Assembly (NCBI GenBank): GCA_937927685.1
Contig: CALBSC010000021.1
Span: 1-42,094 of the forward strand
DNA length: 42,094 nt
Direction: 5' to 3'
From: an uncultured Burkholderiales bacterium
GTDB lineage: Bacteria > Pseudomonadota > Gammaproteobacteria > Burkholderiales > Burkholderiaceae_C
Translations under genes and position numbers: made by a program
The notes under the pieces: model-generated
The model's database searches: none
Seen by the model: only the letters and a program-made list of their open reading frames with translations
Told to the model about the DNA's origin: nothing
Part shown: positions 9,435 through 17,419 of the stretch, in pieces
Layout: each line of letters starts with the position of its first letter
Numbering within the stretch: the first letter of the stretch is position 1

Positions 9435-10688
9435 ATGAATTTGTCCATGGTTCGTAACGGTGGCGGTTGGCTGGCCGGGGTGCTGATGCTCCTGGTGCAA
9501 CCTGCCTGGTCCATTGATTTGGTCACCGATTTTCACAAGGCGATGCAATTTGATCCCCGCTATCGCGGTGCGGTGGCCGACAAGGGTGTCAACATGAGTC
9601 TGGCCGAGCAGTCGCGTGTGGCCTTTTACCCGGAAGCCAACTACAACACGCAGCGCTTGCAAAACGACGTCTCGGGTCGTCGCACCATGACGATCACCCA
9701 GCCCTTGCTCAGTGCCGAAAAATGGGCCACCTGGCGGATGCAGGATCCACGCGTCGCGGCGGCGCAGTCCACCCTGATGGCCCAGCAAAACGACCTGGCC
9801 TCGCGCCTGTTCAAGGCGGCCACCGCTGTGGTGCTCGCGCAAGAAAACCATCGGCTCAACCAGTCCAAGCTCGATGCCTTGACGCAGCAAGCGGATCGGG
9901 CGCGCCGGCTGTATGCCTTGGGGCAAGGGACCGTGACGGATCTGCGCGACCTCGAGGTGAAGATCGCGCAAGCCAGGGCACAGCATCTGCTGCTGGGCAC
10001 CCAGATCGATTCGGCGTTGCGACAGTACGCGGCGATTGTGGGGGAGCGCCCCAGTGCCAGCACGTTTGAACTGGCGCCGACACAACCGGTGTTCACGGTG
10101 CCTGCGCTGCAGGTGTGTATTGACAGCGCACTCGAGGGCAACCCGGGGGTGCAGTCGGCGCGCATGAGCGAGCGCGTCGCGCAACTGGACATGGAGCGTG
10201 CCCGTGGTGCCATGCTCCCGACCCTGTCTGCCGCTTACATCAACAGCACCTCGAACAACCTCACCAATACCTCCACCGGGCTGGTGCTGAACATGCCCTT
10301 GCAGGCCTCCACGATGGTGGGTTACCAGACGGCGCAGGAAAACTACCAGAAGGCGCTGGAAGCCCGTCGCGAGGCCGAGGAGAAGGTGCGCGTTGAGGTG
10401 GAGCGCATGTGGTCACAACTGAATTCCGGGTTTGAGTTGCTCAAGGCGCAGCAGGAGGCCATCGAGGCGGCACAACTGAGCGTTGAGGCCAACACGCGCA
10501 GTTTCCAGGGCGGGGTGCGCGCGTCGGTGGATGTGGCCAACGCCATCCAGATCGTGTTTCAGGTCCGGAGTGAATACGCTTCGCTGGCCGTGGGCCAGGC
10601 CGAAAACCTCCTGACCCTGCACACGCTGCTGGAAGCCACACCCGTGGACGGGATGTCGCGCGCGCAGCGCTTTTTGTTTGCCCCCTGA
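9435..10688 (+). CDS. TolC-family outer-membrane efflux/secretion protein
   Basis: This is the outer-membrane channel component of the type I system, about 417 aa. A signal peptide is evident (positive N-terminus, a hydrophobic stretch, then PAWSIDL). Two OEP-like halves follow, each with long amphipathic helices and the typical Q-rich, A-rich TolC periodicity. ATG 9435 is chosen because it places the signal peptide normally. A TTG at 9423, overlapping the adaptor stop, would add four residues (MRRF) and is possible. An AAGG at 9419-9422 could serve either. It is the third gene of the secretion operon. A 29-bp gap separates it from the beta-barrel gene. Confidence 0.9.
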   Translation: MNLSMVRNGGGWLAGVLMLLVQPAWSIDLVTDFHKAMQFDPRYRGAVADKGVNMSLAEQSRVAFYPEANYNTQRLQNDVSGRRTMTITQPLLSAEKWATWRMQDPRVAAAQSTLMAQQNDLASRLFKAATAVVLAQENHRLNQSKLDALTQQADRARRLYALGQGTVTDLRDLEVKIAQARAQHLLLGTQIDSALRQYAAIVGERPSASTFELAPTQPVFTVPALQVCIDSALEGNPGVQSARMSERVAQLDMERARGAMLPTLSAAYINSTSNNLTNTSTGLVLNMPLQASTMVGYQTAQENYQKALEARREAEEKVRVEVERMWSQLNSGFELLKAQQEAIEAAQLSVEANTRSFQGGVRASVDVANAIQIVFQVRSEYASLAVGQAENLLTLHTLLEATPVDGMSRAQRFLFAP

Positions 10689-10717
10689 ATTTTCTGAACC
10701 TGCATTGAAGGCTTCCT

Positions 10718-11686
10718 ATGAAACAACTGATACGACTCTGCCTCCTGGGTGTTGCGCTGCAGGTGCCCCTGGCTGAGGCCCAGATCAACAATCAGAAATC
10801 GAACCTGTCCGCTGTGTCGCAAGTGGTGTCGACCACCACGGTCAATGCGCTGTCTGCCTCCTACCTGTCTGCCATGATGGGGGGCATGGGCGTGTTCCGC
10901 TGGCGCCTGGGCGAGGCTTCCGACACCGGGGTGGGCCTCAAGGGGCTGGCTGCGGCCGCGGAGGACAGTCCGTGGAGTCTGTGGGCCACGCCGGTGCGCA
11001 GCACCTTTCGCAACAACATCGAGCCCATCACGTCCAATGGTGCCGTGACCTTGGGCATCGGGGGGCTGGAATACCGGGGCGACGGACCGTGGATGGGTGG
11101 CCTGAGTTTGTCCGTCGACCATCTCTCGGCCACCACACACAACTCGGCTGCCTCACCGGCGACCTCGGGTTCGCTCACGGGCAGCGGCTTCACACTGGCG
11201 CCTTACGCCATCTACCAGTTCACCCCGACACGCGCCCTGGACCTGAGTTGGGGAGCGGGTCGCTCCAGCATGGACTATGTCAGCACCACCAGCAGCAACC
11301 CAGTGGATCACCGCCGCCTGGCCTCGGTGGGCTTGACGGACATTCATGACCTGGGCCGGTTCTTCCTCATGCTCAAGGCCGGTTACAGTTTGACCAAGGA
11401 CGCGGTTTATGCCTCCTCGGGCAACTCGGAAACCTTCTTGCGGCAGACCCGCGTGGGCGCGCAGTTGATGATGCCCGGCGAGCTGTATTCACCCTTTGTG
11501 GCTTACTACCAGCTCTACAACAACCTGTCCCTGAAGGGCGACGGCACCTCGCCCGTCGAGTACAGCACTGTGGGACAGGTGCAGCTCGGCCTGAATGTGG
11601 CCTCGGGCCCGGTGTTCGGTTCGCTCGTGCTTCAGCACGAGCGTGACCGTCAGCAACTGCGCGCCTACATCGGGTATCGTTACTGA
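10718..11686 (+). CDS. Uncharacterised outer-membrane beta-barrel protein
   Basis: The protein has 322 aa and no family that I recognise by name. A signal peptide ends near LAEA-QINN (about residue 22). The rest alternates polar and hydrophobic residues in amphipathic strands with many Gly, Tyr and Ser. It ends in AYIGYRY, a C-terminal aromatic beta-signal typical of proteins inserted by the BAM complex. It loosely resembles autotransporter or OmpA-like 8-12 stranded barrels. GAAGG at 10707-10711 is well placed before the ATG. Lying between tolC and the CNB genes in a same-strand run, it could be a surface anchor or accessory for the exported protein; that is inference. It could equally be a structural outer-membrane protein unrelated to secretion. 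Confidence 0.75.
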   Translation: MKQLIRLCLLGVALQVPLAEAQINNQKSNLSAVSQVVSTTTVNALSASYLSAMMGGMGVFRWRLGEASDTGVGLKGLAAAAEDSPWSLWATPVRSTFRNNIEPITSNGAVTLGIGGLEYRGDGPWMGGLSLSVDHLSATTHNSAASPATSGSLTGSGFTLAPYAIYQFTPTRALDLSWGAGRSSMDYVSTTSSNPVDHRRLASVGLTDIHDLGRFFLMLKAGYSLTKDAVYASSGNSETFLRQTRVGAQLMMPGELYSPFVAYYQLYNNLSLKGDGTSPVEYSTVGQVQLGLNVASGPVFGSLVLQHERDRQQLRAYIGYRY

Positions 11687-11707
11687 GTTTCAACTGTCGA
11701 CAACGTT

Positions 11708-12205
11708 ATGGAAGCCAAGCAAGCGACTGCCAGTTTCACCGTGGATATCGAGCACCTGCATGCGCTGGGTGTGGTGGATCCTTACTCCCCGAAAAGTCTC
11801 GAGCTCTACAGTTCGGGCCAATTGAGCAGCGAGGAGCGCCTGTACTTCACCTTGTGGGGGTCTTCCCAGCTGAGCACGGCCTCATTCAGCGCCCGCCAAA
11901 AACTGGTGACCAAGGGCGCCGAGGTGCACGCAGCCTACTTCATCGTGTCCGGGCACATGCTGGCCATCGACGGGGACGATATTTACCGGCTTGGGCCGGG
12001 CAGTGTGATTGGCCTGGCTGAAGGCCTGGCCGGATTGCCCTACAGCATGACCGTGGTGGCCGTGGGGGCTGTGCAAGCCAGGCTGGTGGCGATGCACAAG
12101 GTGGACCTGCTGCTGCCCAAGATGCCCGCGGGGTTGCGAGGCATTTTGCGCTCCGCGGTGATGCGTACCCTGGCCCTGAAAAACACGCCGGAGGCCTTGA
12201 AATGA
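11708..12205 (+). CDS. Stand-alone cyclic-nucleotide-binding-like domain protein, degenerate pocket
   Basis: The protein has 165 aa. Residues about 60-140 follow the CNB/Crp beta-roll pattern (KLVTKGAEVHAAYFIVSGH, then RLGPGSVIGLAEGLAGLP). No helix-turn-helix DNA-binding domain follows; a short helical tail ends the protein. The phosphate-binding cassette region (about 98-118) lacks the arginine that normally contacts the cyclic phosphate (PYSMTV occupies that place), so nucleotide binding may be lost. No clear ribosome-binding site precedes the ATG, which lies 21 bp after the barrel gene. Its stop overlaps the next ATG (ATGA), which indicates coupling to a second CNB protein. A role as structural partner or pseudo-sensor is inferred. 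Confidence 0.75.
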   Translation: MEAKQATASFTVDIEHLHALGVVDPYSPKSLELYSSGQLSSEERLYFTLWGSSQLSTASFSARQKLVTKGAEVHAAYFIVSGHMLAIDGDDIYRLGPGSVIGLAEGLAGLPYSMTVVAVGAVQARLVAMHKVDLLLPKMPAGLRGILRSAVMRTLALKNTPEALK

Positions 12206-12552
12206 GCGATTTCCAGGAGGTTCGTTTTCAGCCCGGCGAGCGCTTGTTCAATGCGGGGGACCCCGCCGACAAGTTGTATGTGATCCAGTCCGGCACGGTG
12301 CAGATGCTGGATGCCAAGTCCGGGGTGGCTTTTGCCAGCCTGGGTGCCGGGCAGTCGTTCGGCGAACAGGCCATGTTGCCAGGCGGTATTCGGGGCGCTT
12401 CGGCACAGGCTCAGGATGAGGTGATGTGCTTGCAGATCACTGCCGACAGCCTCAAGGAGTTGCTGACGGCCCAGTCGCCCGTCATGACCGCCGTGTTTGA
12501 GGCTTTGCTGTTGCAGCAAAGCATGCACAACGCGTTGCGAAAGCGTGGCTGA
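12202..12552 (+). CDS. Stand-alone cyclic-nucleotide-binding domain protein
   Basis: This small protein of 116 aa consists of almost nothing but a CNB domain. The beta-roll is recognisable (GERLFNAGDPADKLYVIQSG). The phosphate-binding cassette reads FGEQAMLPGGIRGASA, with the conserved Glu (E55) and Arg (R64) both present, so binding of cAMP or cGMP is plausible. There is no DNA-binding or enzymatic domain, so it may act through protein contacts. It overlaps the upstream CNB gene by 4 bp, and its TGA shares one base with the ATG of the phosphodiesterase gene (TGATG). This genetic coupling supports a common pathway with the cyclase and phosphodiesterase. Confidence 0.85.
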   Translation: MSDFQEVRFQPGERLFNAGDPADKLYVIQSGTVQMLDAKSGVAFASLGAGQSFGEQAMLPGGIRGASAQAQDEVMCLQITADSLKELLTAQSPVMTAVFEALLLQQSMHNALRKRG

Positions 12553-13454
12553 TGGACTCGCGCCTGATTTCCGATGACAACCCCCCGGGCGCGGCCATGC
12601 TGGGTGCCCTGGAGGTGAGCTTGCTCAACCTGCGGACGTATTGGCCCGAAGGCTGGCCGGGGCTGGGGCTTGTGTTCGAGCGGTGCGTGCAGCAGTTGGG
12701 GTATCCGGTGCAGCCCCGCGACCCACGTCAACTGGCGGTGGCCCGATGTGCACAGGCCGTGGCGCATTGGCTGGAGCTCGAGGGTTCGCGACTGCATCGG
12801 CAGGGGCTTGAGCCCTACTATCACAACCGTTTGCATATGGCCGACACGCTCGTGTGTATGACCTTCCTGCTCAGGGCGCAGCGAACGGTGCAAGGCTCGC
12901 CAACCGCCAAGGGCCATCGCCATGAGTGGCTGGCCTTGCTGGCCATGCTGGCGCACGATTTGCAGCATGACGGCAGCGTGAACCAGTATCCGGCGCAACT
13001 GGAGTCCCGTTCGGTGCAAGCGCTGCAACCCCTGATGCAGCAGCATGGCATGCCCGAGCAGGATCAGCGGGTGGTGCAGCACCTGATCCTGAAGACCGAT
13101 CCCCTGTGCGTGCGCCAGGCGCACGCCCAGGTGTTGGACCGATCATTTGTGGTGGAGGACATCGATTGCCTGGCGGTGCTGGTGCAAGAGGCCGACATCC
13201 TGGCCAGCACCCTAGCGGTGACTGCGATGGATCTCACGCACAGCCTGTCCAGGGAGTGGGAGCGGTCCAATCCGTCCATGGCGCCGGTGCTGATGACCCG
13301 GCAGGGGCGTTTGCGGTTCCTGGAGTTGGGTGCTCTGTTCTCCAGCCCCGCGAGCCGCTGGATGGGAATCCAGCAAGCCCGGCAATCCGAAATCGACGCG
13401 CTCCACCATGAACTGGCTGCGCGGCCCCACACCGCCGTTGAAAGTGTCCGATGA
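12552..13454 (+). CDS. Class I (PDEase_I-type) 3',5'-cyclic nucleotide phosphodiesterase
   Basis: This predicted soluble enzyme of 300 aa hydrolyses cAMP or cGMP to the 5'-monophosphate. The sequence shows the signature of the class I family known mainly from eukaryotes. YYHNRLHMADTL supplies the general acid H91 and metal ligand H95, AHDLQHDGSVN gives H135, D136 and H139, and QEADILA gives D216. RQGRLRF places a glutamine (Q251) where the family's base-selecting Gln lies. Spacing H91-H95 and H95 to H135 fits the family. No signal peptide or membrane helix is visible. It sits between CNB proteins and the cyclase and overlaps the cyclase start by 4 bp, so it is likely the off-switch of the local signal. 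A generic HD phosphohydrolase is the alternative, but the HNxxH and Gln motifs argue against it. Confidence 0.8.
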   Translation: MDSRLISDDNPPGAAMLGALEVSLLNLRTYWPEGWPGLGLVFERCVQQLGYPVQPRDPRQLAVARCAQAVAHWLELEGSRLHRQGLEPYYHNRLHMADTLVCMTFLLRAQRTVQGSPTAKGHRHEWLALLAMLAHDLQHDGSVNQYPAQLESRSVQALQPLMQQHGMPEQDQRVVQHLILKTDPLCVRQAHAQVLDRSFVVEDIDCLAVLVQEADILASTLAVTAMDLTHSLSREWERSNPSMAPVLMTRQGRLRFLELGALFSSPASRWMGIQQARQSEIDALHHELAARPHTAVESVR

Positions 13455-15760
13455 CTGACTGGTTCAAACGCTGGCTCCCGCGTGTGCGCAAATCGCTGCC
13501 CCGCCTGCTGGCCGGGTGGCTGGTCACCGCCGTCTTGTTGGCCCAAGTGTCCGGCCGTCTGCCGATCCCGTTGATGGACCGGCTCGAGAACATCCTCTAT
13601 GACGCCCACCTCAACCTGACCTTGCCCGGTGGCGTGGACCCCAACATCGTCATCCTCGATATCGACGAAAAAAGCCTGGCCTTGCCCGAATTGGGCCGTT
13701 GGCCCTGGGGACAGGACAAGATGGCGACCATCGTCAACACCCTGTTTGATCGTTATCAGATCAAGCTGGTGGGGTTCGACTCGGTGTGGGCCGAAAAAGA
13801 TCGCGGTTCCGGTCTGGACGTGCTGCAGCAGTTGGCTCAGGGGGACCTGAAGGATGTGGCTCCGTACCGCCAGGCGCTGGAGCGGCTGCGCCCCCGGCTG
13901 GATCACGAGGCCCAGTTTGCCCAGGCCCTCAAGGACCGGCCGGTGGTCATGGGCTTTTATTTCAATTCGGCGGCCGATGCCCTGGAGTCCGGCGTGCTGC
14001 CCGACCCCAGCATGCCTCCCGGCGCCTTCGAACACTACGACACGAGTTTTCCCAAGCGCACGGGGTTCGGGGCCAACCTGGCCAGCCTGATGGCCAGTGC
14101 TTCCATGTCGGGGCATTTCAATCCCACCATTGATCCGGATGGCGTGATCCGTCGCGTGCCCATGTACCTGGAGTACAAGGGCCAGCACTACGAGTCGCTC
14201 TCCCTGGCCATGGTGCGGCTGCTGATCGGCATCGAGCACCCGGAGCACACCCGGCTGGGGCGCATGCCCGACATGTTGCCCGGCGTGCAGTTGCTGCCCG
14301 ACGCCGCCGACCTGCCCGCCCTGGCGGGCAAGCTGCCGTTGGAGGCCATCGGGGTGGGGCCGTTGCAAATCCCGGTGGATGACCGCACCCAGGTGCTGAT
14401 TCCCTACCGGGGTCCTCCGGGCAGTTTCCGCTACATCTCGCTGGCCGATGTCTACACCGGCCAATTGCCGGTGGAGGCCTTGCAGAACAAGATTGCCTTG
14501 CTGGGAACCACGGCGCTGGGGTTGGCCGATCTGCGGGCAACCCCGGTCAGCGCCATTTATCCCGGCGTCGAGGTGCACGCCAACCTGATCGCCGGCATGA
14601 TCAGCCCCGAGGAGGGCACCCTCAAGGCCATACCGGGGTATGTGCGTGGGCTCGAATGGATGGCGGTGCTGGTGCTCGGCGTGGTGCTGGCCTTGCTGAT
14701 GGCTAACCTGTCACCCAGCTGGAGCTTGCTGCTGGTGGCCATCTCGGTGGGGGCGCTCGGCTACACCAATCACCTGGCCTGGCAGGCCGGGCTGGTTCTG
14801 CCCATGGCCAGCCTGCTGGTGCTGATCCTGACGCTGTACGTGGTGAACATGGCTTATGGCTACCTGGTGGAAGCGCGCTCCAAGCGCCAGTTCACCGAGC
14901 TGTTTGGCCAGTACGTGCCGCCGGAACTGGTGGACAAGATGGCCGAGGATCCCGAGAAATACAGCATGGCAGGCAAGAAGGAAACCCTGACCGTGCTGTT
15001 CTCGGACGTGGTGGGCTTCACCTCCATCTCTGAACGCCTGAGCCCGCAGGACCTGGCCGCCTTCATCAACGAGTACCTCACCTCCATGAGTGAGGTGATT
15101 CGCGAGGAGGGCGGGACGCTGGACAAGTACATCGGCGACGCCATCATGGCCTTCTGGGGGGCACCCATCCCGGACGACAACCATGCCACCCGCGGCGTGG
15201 TGGCTGCCCTGCGCATGCAGCGTGGCGTGCAGGTGTTGCGTGAGGAGTTTGCCCGCAAGGGCTGGCCGACGATCTCGATTGGTATCGGGCTGAGCAGCGG
15301 TGACATGACCGTGGGCGACATGGGTTCCAAGGTGCGCAAGGCCTACACCGTGATGGGCGACACGGTGAACCTGGGCTCGCGCCTGGAAGGTATCACCCGA
15401 CAGTACGGCGTGGGCATTCTGGTTTCCGAGGAGACGATGCAGATGTCCTCGGGCATCGTGTACCGCGAGATCGATTCCGTGCGGGTCAAGGGCAAGGACA
15501 TCCCCATTCGCATCTACCAGCCGCTGGCGCTTGTCTCTGAAGCCGATGCCCAGTTGCAGCAGGAGCTCGATCAGTGGCACCAGGCGTTGGCAGCCTATCG
15601 CTCGCAGCGTTGGGACGAGGCGCAAGCCTGGCTGACAACGCTGCAACAGGCCAGGCCCGATGAGAAGCTTTGGGGCATCTACCTCGAGCGCGTGGCCGAT
15701 TACCGGTTGAATCCGCCCGGCGCCGACTGGGACGGCGTGAAGAAGTTCGACAGCAAATAA
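13451..15760 (+). CDS. CHASE2-domain class III adenylate cyclase
   Basis: This membrane-bound cyclase of 769 aa has a first membrane segment at about residues 17-37, a large periplasmic CHASE2 sensor domain (about 40-390), about three membrane helices (about 395-475) and a cytoplasmic class III catalytic domain (about 510-690). Metal-binding aspartates are D519 (FSDVVGF) and D563 (KYIGDAIMAF). Adenine-selecting positions are K559 and T633, the K/T pair of class IIIb adenylate rather than guanylate cyclases. Transition-state residues N640 and R644 are present (VNLGSR). All catalytic residues are therefore intact and cAMP is the predicted product. A C-terminal helical stretch of about 60 residues follows. 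It overlaps the phosphodiesterase gene and is followed 17 bp later by a FecR-domain gene, a recurrent neighbour of CHASE2 cyclases. Confidence 0.93.
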   Translation: MTDWFKRWLPRVRKSLPRLLAGWLVTAVLLAQVSGRLPIPLMDRLENILYDAHLNLTLPGGVDPNIVILDIDEKSLALPELGRWPWGQDKMATIVNTLFDRYQIKLVGFDSVWAEKDRGSGLDVLQQLAQGDLKDVAPYRQALERLRPRLDHEAQFAQALKDRPVVMGFYFNSAADALESGVLPDPSMPPGAFEHYDTSFPKRTGFGANLASLMASASMSGHFNPTIDPDGVIRRVPMYLEYKGQHYESLSLAMVRLLIGIEHPEHTRLGRMPDMLPGVQLLPDAADLPALAGKLPLEAIGVGPLQIPVDDRTQVLIPYRGPPGSFRYISLADVYTGQLPVEALQNKIALLGTTALGLADLRATPVSAIYPGVEVHANLIAGMISPEEGTLKAIPGYVRGLEWMAVLVLGVVLALLMANLSPSWSLLLVAISVGALGYTNHLAWQAGLVLPMASLLVLILTLYVVNMAYGYLVEARSKRQFTELFGQYVPPELVDKMAEDPEKYSMAGKKETLTVLFSDVVGFTSISERLSPQDLAAFINEYLTSMSEVIREEGGTLDKYIGDAIMAFWGAPIPDDNHATRGVVAALRMQRGVQVLREEFARKGWPTISIGIGLSSGDMTVGDMGSKVRKAYTVMGDTVNLGSRLEGITRQYGVGILVSEETMQMSSGIVYREIDSVRVKGKDIPIRIYQPLALVSEADAQLQQELDQWHQALAAYRSQRWDEAQAWLTTLQQARPDEKLWGIYLERVADYRLNPPGADWDGVKKFDSK

Positions 15761-15777
15761 TCACGAGGATCATCACC

Positions 15778-16482
15778 ATGAAGAGTTTGAATCGACGCCT
15801 GGTCGCCAGCTGGCTCGGCTGGACGCTGGCCGCAGGGGCCTGGGTCTTCAGCCCGGGGGCGCAGGCCCAGGAAGCCGGCAGCCTGGCGCGCGTGTCCGGC
15901 AAGGCCACGGTGACCTCGGCTGACAACTCCACCCGCGACGCCAAGGCCAATGAGCCGGTGAGCACGGGGGACCTGATCACCACTGCAGCGGGTGCCGAGG
16001 TGCTGGTGCGCTTCAAGGACAACTCGACGATGATCGTGCGCTCCGACAGCAAGGTGAAAATCAGCCAATTCCGTTTCGAGAAAAAGGGCACCGACACGGT
16101 CAACACCAGTCTGGTGTCGGGGACCTTGCGCGCCGTCAGCGGCCAGATCGCCAAGGCCAATCCGCAAAACGTCAAATACGATGCGGGTGCCGCCACCATC
16201 GGCATACGCGGCACCGACATCGAGGTGGCCATCGTCCCCGACGGCGCCAAGGACCGTGCTGGCATCTACAACTACGTGCACTCGGGCGAGACCGAGATGA
16301 GCCTCGAGACGGGTGAGACCATGCTGGTTGGCAAGGAGCTGAGCGGCTTCACACCGGCCGTGTTGCAACCGGGTGAGTCCCGCCTGCAACTGCTGCGCGA
16401 CCGTCCGGCGTTCCTCACCAGCGGTGGCTTTGATGCCTTGCTGCAGCAACTCACCGCGCCGCGCATACCGATGATCCGTTAA
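15778..16482 (+). CDS. FecR-domain periplasmic protein
   Basis: The protein has 234 aa with a clear signal peptide (cleavage near GAQA-QEAG, about residue 30) and one FecR-type beta-rich domain (about 35-160). Typical features are VSTGDLITTAAGAEVLVRF, DNSTMIVRSDSKVKI and GIRGTDIEV. It has no transmembrane anti-sigma region, so it is not a FecR-type sigma regulator. The start is ATG 15778, supported by GAGG at 15765-15768; an upstream in-frame extension would run back into the cyclase gene. Its position suggests a periplasmic partner or ligand for the CHASE2 sensor, or a component linked to the surface protein. The domain assignment is solid and the role is inferred. Confidence 0.88.
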   Translation: MKSLNRRLVASWLGWTLAAGAWVFSPGAQAQEAGSLARVSGKATVTSADNSTRDAKANEPVSTGDLITTAAGAEVLVRFKDNSTMIVRSDSKVKISQFRFEKKGTDTVNTSLVSGTLRAVSGQIAKANPQNVKYDAGAATIGIRGTDIEVAIVPDGAKDRAGIYNYVHSGETEMSLETGETMLVGKELSGFTPAVLQPGESRLQLLRDRPAFLTSGGFDALLQQLTAPRIPMIR

Positions 16483-16498
16483 ACCGGTGGGGCCGCGC

Positions 16499-17371
16499 AT
16501 GGGGATCCGCCGCGCCGGGTGGCTCTGGGCCGGTGGCGCCATCATCGCCTTGGCAGGGTGTGCGCTTCCGGCGTCGTTTGGCGTGGAGCGCGGGCTGATT
16601 GCCCTGGCCGAACAGGGGTTTGTCCCGGTCGAGTCGGCGCCCCAGATCAAAGCCTGGCTGAAGCGACCTGAGGCGACGCAGGACAGCGCTTCCCCGGCGG
16701 TGCTCCATGTTTATCTGGAGGGGGACGGCGCCGCCTGGTGGGCACAACGGGTGCCGCCAGCGGACCCCACGCCTCGCACCTCGGTGGCCCTGCCGATGGC
16801 GCTGGAGGATCCCCACACCTCGGTGGCGTATCTGGCCCGGCCCTGCCAGTTCCTGCCGGCGACTGAGCAGCCCCATTGCCCTGTGCGATGGTGGACGTCC
16901 GGTCGCTGGGGCGACGCCGTGATCTCGCTGACGTCGCAAGCACTGGACCGCTTGCGGCGTGACAGCGGAGCCCGCGAACTGGTGCTCGTGGGCCATTCCG
17001 GCGGCGGCACCCTGGCGGTCCTGGTGGCGGCGCAGCGCCCGGATGTGCGCTGCGTGGTGACCATCGCCTCCCCGCTGGACCTCCAGGCCTGGGCCGAGGG
17101 GCAGGGGTTGTCGCCGCTGACCGGGTCATGGAATCCGGCCGATGTGCCGGTGTCTGCGGGGCGGTTTCAGGAGCGTCATCTTCAAGGGGAGACAGACCGG
17201 GTGGTGCCTGCCTATTCCATGGGCCGCTATGGTGAGCGTCTGCGCCCCGAGCACGTCATGCGCGTGCCCTTGCAGGGCCACAGCCAGGGCTGGGTGCAGC
17301 GCTGGCGCAGCGCTCACCGCAGCCCCGATCCCCTGGCCACCTGGCTGGGCACTTGTCTGGGGCCGGTCTGA
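16499..17371 (+). CDS. Alpha/beta-hydrolase fold lipoprotein
   Basis: The protein has 290 aa. The N-terminus is a lipoprotein signal with lipobox LAGC (C21), so it is probably membrane anchored on the periplasmic side. The hydrolase core shows the nucleophile elbow GHSGG (S167). A candidate acid is D233 (GETDRVV) and a candidate base is H261 (LQGHSQGW), which together complete a Ser-Asp-His triad. Substrate cannot be read from sequence; esterase or thioesterase activity is possible. ATG 16499 is preferred over GTG 16487 because it gives a compact signal peptide, with the G-rich run just upstream as a possible ribosome-binding site. It follows the FecR gene by 16 bp and may be the last gene of the secretion/cAMP operon. 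Confidence 0.75.
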   Translation: MGIRRAGWLWAGGAIIALAGCALPASFGVERGLIALAEQGFVPVESAPQIKAWLKRPEATQDSASPAVLHVYLEGDGAAWWAQRVPPADPTPRTSVALPMALEDPHTSVAYLARPCQFLPATEQPHCPVRWWTSGRWGDAVISLTSQALDRLRRDSGARELVLVGHSGGGTLAVLVAAQRPDVRCVVTIASPLDLQAWAEGQGLSPLTGSWNPADVPVSAGRFQERHLQGETDRVVPAYSMGRYGERLRPEHVMRVPLQGHSQGWVQRWRSAHRSPDPLATWLGTCLGPV

Positions 17372-17419
17372 GTCAGGTCGGCGGCAGGCACGGGCGTGGC
17401 GATCGCGGACAATCCACGC

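Noticed and set aside
13064..14578. 504-codon open frame on the minus strand opposite the phosphodiesterase/cyclase genes
   Set aside because: It lies antisense to two genes with intact catalytic motifs, and its His/Gln-rich product is typical of a high-GC antisense shadow.
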